The position numbers and the translations under genes are program-made. This document shows, piece by piece, positions 59,173-64,000 of a stretch of 64,000 nucleotides of DNA (positions are counted from its first letter, which is position 1; each line of letters starts with the position of its first letter). This DNA is from Anaerolineales bacterium UBA2317 (GTDB lineage Bacteria; Chloroflexota; Anaerolineae; Anaerolineales; Villigracilaceae). Where the stretch lies: positions 239,043 to 303,042 of the forward strand of contig DDVH01000052.1 in assembly GCA_002345215.1 (NCBI GenBank), in the 5' to 3' direction. Under the pieces are notes generated by a model that did not search any database, had not been told where the DNA came from, and was given only the letters and a program-made list of their open reading frames with translations.

Positions 59173-59306
59173 ACCAAAGTACTAGAGTGCATTTCACGTT
59201 TAATTAATCTTTTGCTATTACATTTGAAGCCTATTTTGAAGCCTACATAGAAGATAATTCGTCTCAGCATCTTGTAGTGTATCTTCGTACTACAAAATTT
59301 GACTTG

Positions 59307-61472
59307 ATGAAACGCTTCCTTACAGGTAATTTTTCAAATCTAGCCTTCGTTATTGCCATCACAATTTTGCTCATAGCGGGAATATTTTCGTTCGTCAATT
59401 TGACTACGCTGATAAACAGCAATACAAACATTAGCCAGACGTTATTAACTTTAGCCAAATTAGAAGAAACTTTAACTCTGATTGTAGATGCAGAGACCGC
59501 CCAACGGGGATACGTCATTACTGGTGATGAAACATATCTTGAACCGTATTACAACGCAATTGACCCAGAAACAGGCGTAACAAAGCATTTAGCAGAACTA
59601 CAATCCCTTACGGCAAATAAGCCAGAACAACAAACACGATTACAAGACCTCATGCCACTTGTAGATGAAAGGTTGAGGGTCATTAAGCAGGTGGTACGTC
59701 TAAGACAAGAGGCGGGCTTTGAATCTGCTCAAGACGTCATCTTAAGCGGCACAGGCAAAGAGACCATGGATGCGATTCGTCAAATCATCATTGAAATGGA
59801 AATGGCAGAAAATGATTTGCTTTTGTATTGGTCAGATATGTCTTCGACATATTTGCGTAACACGTTAATTGCAATGACTTCTGCGGCACTTGTGAGTGTC
59901 TTATTGTTGTTTACTTCTTTTTATTTTGTGAATCGTGAAGTGCATGAACGGCGCATTGCACAAGATGAATTGCATCAATTGAATCAAGAATTAGATAAGA
60001 GAGTACAAGAACGTTCTGATGAATTGATAGAAGTTAATCAAAAATATGTGCGTGTGTTAGATACCATGTTAGAGGGTTGCCAGATTATTGGTTTCGATTG
60101 GCGTTATTTATATGTCAATGATGTCGTTGCAAATCAGGGGCATGTAACAAAAGATGAATTGATTGGGCGTACGATGATGGAAGTGTACCCCGGCATTGAT
60201 GAAACACCTTTGTTTAATACGTTGCGTCATTGTATGAAAGAACGCACGCCTGCCCGCATTGAAAATCAATTTGTATATCCAGACGGTCAATCGGGCTGGT
60301 TTGAGTTAAGCATTGAGCCAGTTGCCGAAGGGTTGTTTATTCTCTCGGTGGATATTACTGAACGTAAACGCACAGAAGAAGCCATTCAACAACAACTTTT
60401 CCGTTTGAAATCATTACGCGCCATTGACCTTGCTATCCTTGGTACAACGGACTTACGTTTAACATTGCGAACAGTGCTTGATGAAGCAAAAATGCGTTTG
60501 CATGTAGATATTGTACAAATCGAATTATTTAATCAATCTATGATGATGCTTGAAACCATTGCGGTCACGGGCAATCACACCGAAAAAATGCAATCGTTCA
60601 TTTCAAGACTCGATGATGGCATAAATGGAAAAGCCGCATTAGAACGTCGCACAGTTTTTGTAGATATGATTGATGAAGATGAATCGAATGACCCATTTCT
60701 GTCAGCAATCATCCACGAAGATGGACGCGCTGTTTATTCCACGCCTCTTATCGTCAAGGGAAACTTGATCGGCGTTTTCAACGTTATCTTCCGCCGACCC
60801 TTTAAAGCCTCACAAGATTGGATTGATTTCTTTGAGACGTTGGCTGGTCAGACCGCTATGGCAATTGATAGCGTCAAATCATTTGAAGAATTGCAACGTT
60901 CGAATTTAGACCTTGCGCTTGCTTATGACACAACCATTGAAGGTTGGTCTCACGCCTTGGATTTGCGTGATAAAGAAACAGAAGGGCACACGTTGCGCGT
61001 TACCCAAATGACGCTAAAACTTGCTCGTTTGGCTGGTATGAATAGCAATGAACTAGTGCATGTGCGGCGTGGTGCTTTGTTACATGACATTGGCAAAATG
61101 GGCATCCCTGATAATATTTTGCTAAAACCTGATAAGCTGACATCTGAAGAATGGGCGATTATGCGTATGCACCCAACCTATGCTTATGAATTGTTATTGC
61201 CAATCAATTATTTGCACCCCGCATTAGACATTCCATATTGCCATCATGAAAAATGGGATGGCAGTGGCTATCCACGTGGGTTGCATGGCGAGCAGATTCC
61301 GTTATCTGCCCGTTTATTTGCGATTGTAGATGTATGGGATGCATTAAGATCAGACCGTCCATATCGCCAAGCATGGATAGAAGACAGGGTGATTGAGCAT
61401 ATTTATTCCCTCAATAACACCCATTTTGACCCTAAAGCCGTTGAAATTTTTATGCAAACAATAAAAAGATGA
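59307..61472 (+). CDS. CHASE3-PAS-GAF-HD-GYP c-di-GMP phosphodiesterase
   Basis: 721 residues. N-terminal helix (about 8-30), an extracytoplasmic CHASE3 sensor ('VDAETAQRGYVITGDETYLEPY'), second helix (about 180-205), coiled coil, PAS (about 240-350), GAF (about 370-525), and HD-GYP (about 540-720) with 'ALLHDIGKMGIPDNILLKP' and 'HHEKWDGSGYPRGL'. HD-GYP domains hydrolyse cyclic-di-GMP; all metal and GYP residues are present. The start codon is uncertain (ATG 59307, or GTG 59277). It may oppose signalling through the PilZ protein at 10 kb. Confidence 0.88.
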   Translation: MKRFLTGNFSNLAFVIAITILLIAGIFSFVNLTTLINSNTNISQTLLTLAKLEETLTLIVDAETAQRGYVITGDETYLEPYYNAIDPETGVTKHLAELQSLTANKPEQQTRLQDLMPLVDERLRVIKQVVRLRQEAGFESAQDVILSGTGKETMDAIRQIIIEMEMAENDLLLYWSDMSSTYLRNTLIAMTSAALVSVLLLFTSFYFVNREVHERRIAQDELHQLNQELDKRVQERSDELIEVNQKYVRVLDTMLEGCQIIGFDWRYLYVNDVVANQGHVTKDELIGRTMMEVYPGIDETPLFNTLRHCMKERTPARIENQFVYPDGQSGWFELSIEPVAEGLFILSVDITERKRTEEAIQQQLFRLKSLRAIDLAILGTTDLRLTLRTVLDEAKMRLHVDIVQIELFNQSMMMLETIAVTGNHTEKMQSFISRLDDGINGKAALERRTVFVDMIDEDESNDPFLSAIIHEDGRAVYSTPLIVKGNLIGVFNVIFRRPFKASQDWIDFFETLAGQTAMAIDSVKSFEELQRSNLDLALAYDTTIEGWSHALDLRDKETEGHTLRVTQMTLKLARLAGMNSNELVHVRRGALLHDIGKMGIPDNILLKPDKLTSEEWAIMRMHPTYAYELLLPINYLHPALDIPYCHHEKWDGSGYPRGLHGEQIPLSARLFAIVDVWDALRSDRPYRQAWIEDRVIEHIYSLNNTHFDPKAVEIFMQTIKR

Positions 61473-61489
61473 CTTGAAAAGAAATTCCC

Positions 61490-61513
61490 AAAGCCATTCG
61501 CTAGAATGGCTTT
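61490..61513. terminator. Hairpin after the HD-GYP gene
   Basis: AAAGCCATTC (61490-61499) is complementary to GAATGGCTTT (61504-61513), loop of 4 nt; the T tract is weak, but the position just after the stop codon fits a terminator. Confidence 0.6.
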
Positions 61514-61520
61514 GTTGCAT

Positions 61521-61526
61521 TAAAAT
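61521..61526 (+). promoter_or_regulatory. -10-like element (TAAAAT) before the SGNH gene
   Basis: TAAAAT ends 5 nt before the ATG at 61532, directly after the upstream hairpin. No Shine-Dalgarno. Predicts a leaderless message. Confidence 0.45.
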
Positions 61527-61531
61527 CAGGC

Positions 61532-62218
61532 ATGTTTAAAAATAAATTTAGTATATTTCTTGTTTTTCTATTTCTGATCTCTTGTGGAGGCTCTGTGACG
61601 ACAACCCCTGATTCAATTCCTTCAAATTCTACAATTCGCTATCTTGCACTTGGTGATTCATATACCATTGGAGAAAGTGTGCCTGAAAGTGAGCGTTGGC
61701 CCAATCAATTGGCTGAACTAATTGGCGGAGATGTTGAGATCAAAATTATTGCCCGCACAGGTTGGACGACTTCTGAGTTGTGGGAAGGCATTCAAAAAGA
61801 AACGCTCATACCTCCTTTTGATATGGTCTCTTTATTGATTGGTGTCAACAACCAATATCGTGGATATGATAAAGAAGAATATCGTCAAGAATTTATTTTT
61901 TTATTAAATAAAGCAATTGAATATGCTGGTGGAGACAAAAACAAAGTTTTTGTTGTTTCGATTCCAGATTGGGGAGTCACCCCGTTTGCTCGAGGTCGAG
62001 ATGCAGAAACAATTGCCACTGAGATTGATGCGTTTAATCAAATTAATAAAGAAGAATCAGAAAAGTTAGGCATCGCTTATGTAGATATTACTCCTATCTC
62101 CCGCGAAGCAGTCAATGATGCTGACTTAATCGCACCAGATGGTTTGCATCCTTCTGGAAAAATGTATGCAGAATGGGCAAAACTTGCCCTGCCGATTGCC
62201 TTAGAAATTTTGAGATAA
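61532..62218 (+). CDS. SGNH/GDSL hydrolase lipoprotein
   Basis: 228 residues. Signal peptide with lipobox LISC (Cys about residue 18). The esterase has block I 'YLALGDSYTIGESVP' (GDS nucleophile), block III 'LLIGVNNQYRG' (GxN) and block V 'APDGLHPSGKMYAEWA' (DxxH). It hydrolyses acyl or acetyl esters outside the membrane; the substrate is unknown. The start is supported by a -10 element 5 nt upstream. Confidence 0.88.
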   Translation: MFKNKFSIFLVFLFLISCGGSVTTTPDSIPSNSTIRYLALGDSYTIGESVPESERWPNQLAELIGGDVEIKIIARTGWTTSELWEGIQKETLIPPFDMVSLLIGVNNQYRGYDKEEYRQEFIFLLNKAIEYAGGDKNKVFVVSIPDWGVTPFARGRDAETIATEIDAFNQINKEESEKLGIAYVDITPISREAVNDADLIAPDGLHPSGKMYAEWAKLALPIALEILR

Positions 62219-62231
62219 GTGGAGAACATAA

Positions 62232-62636
62232 ATGCCAAAAATAAAATCAATTCATCACGTTGCTGTTGTGGTTGAAGACATGGAAAAATCACTCGCTTTT
62301 TGGCGTGATGCTTTAGGAATGGAATTGCATGAATTACGTGATGTGCCTGCCGAAAAATCTCAGGTTGCGTTTTTGCCAATAGATGGTGCCGAAGTGGAAT
62401 TGGTGATGCCAACAACAAATGATTCGGGTATTGCAAAATATCTTGCCAAGCGTGGCGCAGGGATGCATCATATTTGCTTACAAGTGGATGATATTGCGGG
62501 CATGTTATCTCAACTTAAACAAAAAAATATCCGATTAATCAATGAAGAACCACGCAAAGCGGATGATGGCAAACAATATGCTTTTATTCATCCTGAGTCA
62601 ACGGGTGGCGTGTTGGTTGAACTGTATCAAATTTAA
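62232..62636 (+). CDS. mce: Methylmalonyl-CoA epimerase
   Basis: 134 residues, VOC/glyoxalase fold. 'KSIHHVAVVVEDMEKSLAFWRDALGM' and 'GMHHICLQVDDI' give the metal His residues, and 'PESTGGVLVELYQ' the conserved Glu end, as in methylmalonyl-CoA epimerases. It interconverts the R and S forms in propionate metabolism. GTGGAG lies 7 nt before the start. A generic glyoxalase is the alternative, but the match to the epimerase is good. Confidence 0.87.
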   Translation: MPKIKSIHHVAVVVEDMEKSLAFWRDALGMELHELRDVPAEKSQVAFLPIDGAEVELVMPTTNDSGIAKYLAKRGAGMHHICLQVDDIAGMLSQLKQKNIRLINEEPRKADDGKQYAFIHPESTGGVLVELYQI

Positions 62637-62638
62637 TC

Positions 62639-64000
62639 ATGATTGAATCTGTCGAAAAAATTCTTGAAAAAGAATGCGGGCTTGCCAAAGACAAACCAAT
62701 TATTGTCGGTGTGTCTGGAGGACCTGATAGCTTGTGTTTAATGGAAGTAATACGCAAAGCAGGTTATCAAATAATTGTGGCATATTTTGACCATAAGTTA
62801 AGACCTGAGTCACAAGCAGATGGTCGTATGGTAGAAAAAACTGCAACTCGTTTAATGTTGCGTTGTGTCATCGATGGTGCAGATGTGCAAGCCCATGCTG
62901 AAAAAAATAAATTATCAGTTGAAGAAGCCGCGCGTAATTTGCGGTATCGCTTTCTGTTTGAACTGGCACGAAAATATAAAGCTCAAGCTGTTGCAGTTGG
63001 TCATACAGCAGATGACCAAGTGGAAACAATTCTCATGCACTTTTTACGCGGCAGTGGCATGAACGGTTTGAAAGGGATGTCATATCGTTCTATTATCAAA
63101 ACTTTTGATCCTGAAATTCCAGTCATTCGACCATTGTTAGATGTGTGGCGTGAAGAAACAGTTGTGTATTGCGCAGTCAATGGTTTGCGCCCGCATTATG
63201 ATTCAACCAATGATTCATTAAACTTTCAACGCAATCGAATTCGTCATCTTTTGATTCCTACACTAGAAACGTATAATCCAAAATTTCGTGAAGCCGTTGC
63301 ACGTATGTCACAATCTTTGAAAAGTGATTATGGATTTATTGTCGAATCTTTACAAGCGGCATGGGATGAGATGCTTGTTGAAGCCGATGAGACGTTTTTA
63401 TCTTTTGATGTAACTCGACTTTCATCCGCTTCAAAAGGACTACAACGAAACTTGGTCAAGCACGCCATGCGGATTCTACGCCCCAACATTGATGTCAACT
63501 TTCAGGCGTTAGAGCGTGCCGTTCAAGTGATTAACTCGACCGATGCTTCTGCCAATGTGGATTTGAAAGGTGGCTTGTGCTTGGTTCGAGAATCCAATTT
63601 AATTTATATCGCTACATCCAATGCAGAATTGCCATTTGATATTTGGCCACAAATGCCAAGTGCTGAATCCATTTCTGTTTCTATTTCAAATCAAATTTCT
63701 TTGGCAGGTGGCTGGAAGTTTACTTCGGAGCATTGGCGTTTGCCCACTTTAGCAAAAGAACAAGCCGAAGAGAATGATGACCCGTATCAGGTGTGGTTAG
63801 ATGCTGAAGGTTTACCCGAACAATTTGAATTAAGGGTGAGGAGAATGGGTGATCATTTTTCTCCACTGGGCATGGAAGGTCATACGCAAAAAATATCAGA
63901 TTTTTTTGTCAATGAAAAGGTGCCGCAACGTGCGCGTGACCGCTGGCCCCTCTTATGTGCAGGCGATAAAATTTTGTGGGTGCCGGGCTTTCGCCCTGCC
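62639..64000 (+). CDS. tilS: tRNA(Ile)-lysidine synthase, truncated by window end
   Basis: 454 codons from the ATG at 62639 remain open to the right edge. The PP-loop ATP motif SGGPDS (residues 26-31) and 'AVGHTADDQVETILMHFLRGSGMNGLKGM' define the N-terminal N-type ATP-pyrophosphatase domain; the visible C-terminus ('MGGHTQK'-like 'MEGHTQKISDFFVNEKVPQRARDRWPLL') is the TilS C-terminal domain. It makes lysidine at C34 of the tRNA-Ile CAU anticodon, so it is essential. Only a short end is missing. It starts 2 nt after the epimerase stop, so the two are co-transcribed. Confidence 0.93.
   Translation, partial: MIESVEKILEKECGLAKDKPIIVGVSGGPDSLCLMEVIRKAGYQIIVAYFDHKLRPESQADGRMVEKTATRLMLRCVIDGADVQAHAEKNKLSVEEAARNLRYRFLFELARKYKAQAVAVGHTADDQVETILMHFLRGSGMNGLKGMSYRSIIKTFDPEIPVIRPLLDVWREETVVYCAVNGLRPHYDSTNDSLNFQRNRIRHLLIPTLETYNPKFREAVARMSQSLKSDYGFIVESLQAAWDEMLVEADETFLSFDVTRLSSASKGLQRNLVKHAMRILRPNIDVNFQALERAVQVINSTDASANVDLKGGLCLVRESNLIYIATSNAELPFDIWPQMPSAESISVSISNQISLAGGWKFTSEHWRLPTLAKEQAEENDDPYQVWLDAEGLPEQFELRVRRMGDHFSPLGMEGHTQKISDFFVNEKVPQRARDRWPLLCAGDKILWVPGFRPA

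Overview
The window looks like a chromosomal segment of a Chloroflexota bacterium, probably class Anaerolineae. This is inferred from protein styles (an NBR1-Ig-type lipoprotein, Thr/Pro linker proteins, an isopentenyl phosphate kinase, a CarH/CrtYcd/P450 carotenoid operon), moderate-to-low GC, and many dispersed palindromic intergenic repeats. No rRNA, tRNA, prophage or CRISPR array was seen.

Layout. 1-9 kb: a hotdog thioesterase (cut by the left edge), small surface/membrane proteins, a deoxynucleoside kinase overlapping a cNMP-binding/PP2C phosphatase, a PLP sulfur enzyme, and a three-gene operon (ABC-F ATPase, AadA-like nucleotidyltransferase, GNAT acetyltransferase). That operon has an extended -10 promoter, a tiny upstream ORF and a terminator hairpin in its leader. 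9-21 kb: housekeeping genes including PIG-L deacetylase, PilZ protein, amidase, formate-THF ligase, isopentenyl phosphate kinase, PsuG, a tandem pair of membrane SPFH-like proteins and a PHP phosphoesterase.

21-29 kb is a repeat-rich accessory region: a single-chain Type IIL (MmeI-like) restriction-modification protein with two different palindromic repeat elements inserted in frame, AT-rich unknown genes, a DUF2726/zinc-ribbon gene flanked by two copies of a ~100-bp element, and arrays of a degenerate 9-nt repeat. 29-44.5 kb is a purine/carbamoyl region: 8-oxoguanine-deaminase-like amidohydrolase, adenine deaminase, GntR regulator, YgeY-type M20 hydrolase, YgeW-type carbamoyltransferase, carbamate kinase, then a complete BMP-type nucleoside ABC importer. 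Together they suggest nucleoside uptake, deamination and carbamoyl-phosphate-linked ATP recovery. A GxxExxY gene sits here inside the loop of a palindromic repeat.

44.5-49.3 kb: threonine synthase, AI-2E-family protein, GT2 glycosyltransferase and MATE exporter. 49.4-59.2 kb: an eight-gene leftward operon (crtI, CarH-type B12 photoreceptor repressor, DUF1295 protein, DICT-like protein, photolyase, membrane protein, P450, lycopene cyclase), divergent from crtB across a short control region whose inverted repeat covers both -35 boxes. This is a light-inducible carotenoid/photoprotection module. 59-64 kb: a CHASE3-PAS-GAF-HD-GYP phosphodiesterase, an SGNH lipoprotein, methylmalonyl-CoA epimerase and tilS (cut by the right edge).

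The most striking signals are the repeats: a 9-nt repeat family at four loci in both orientations, CACAGAG palindromes one of which carries a nuclease-fold gene in its loop, and palindromes inside a protein-coding gene. Several genes also have a -10-like hexamer only 5-9 nt before the start codon and no Shine-Dalgarno, suggesting frequent leaderless transcripts.
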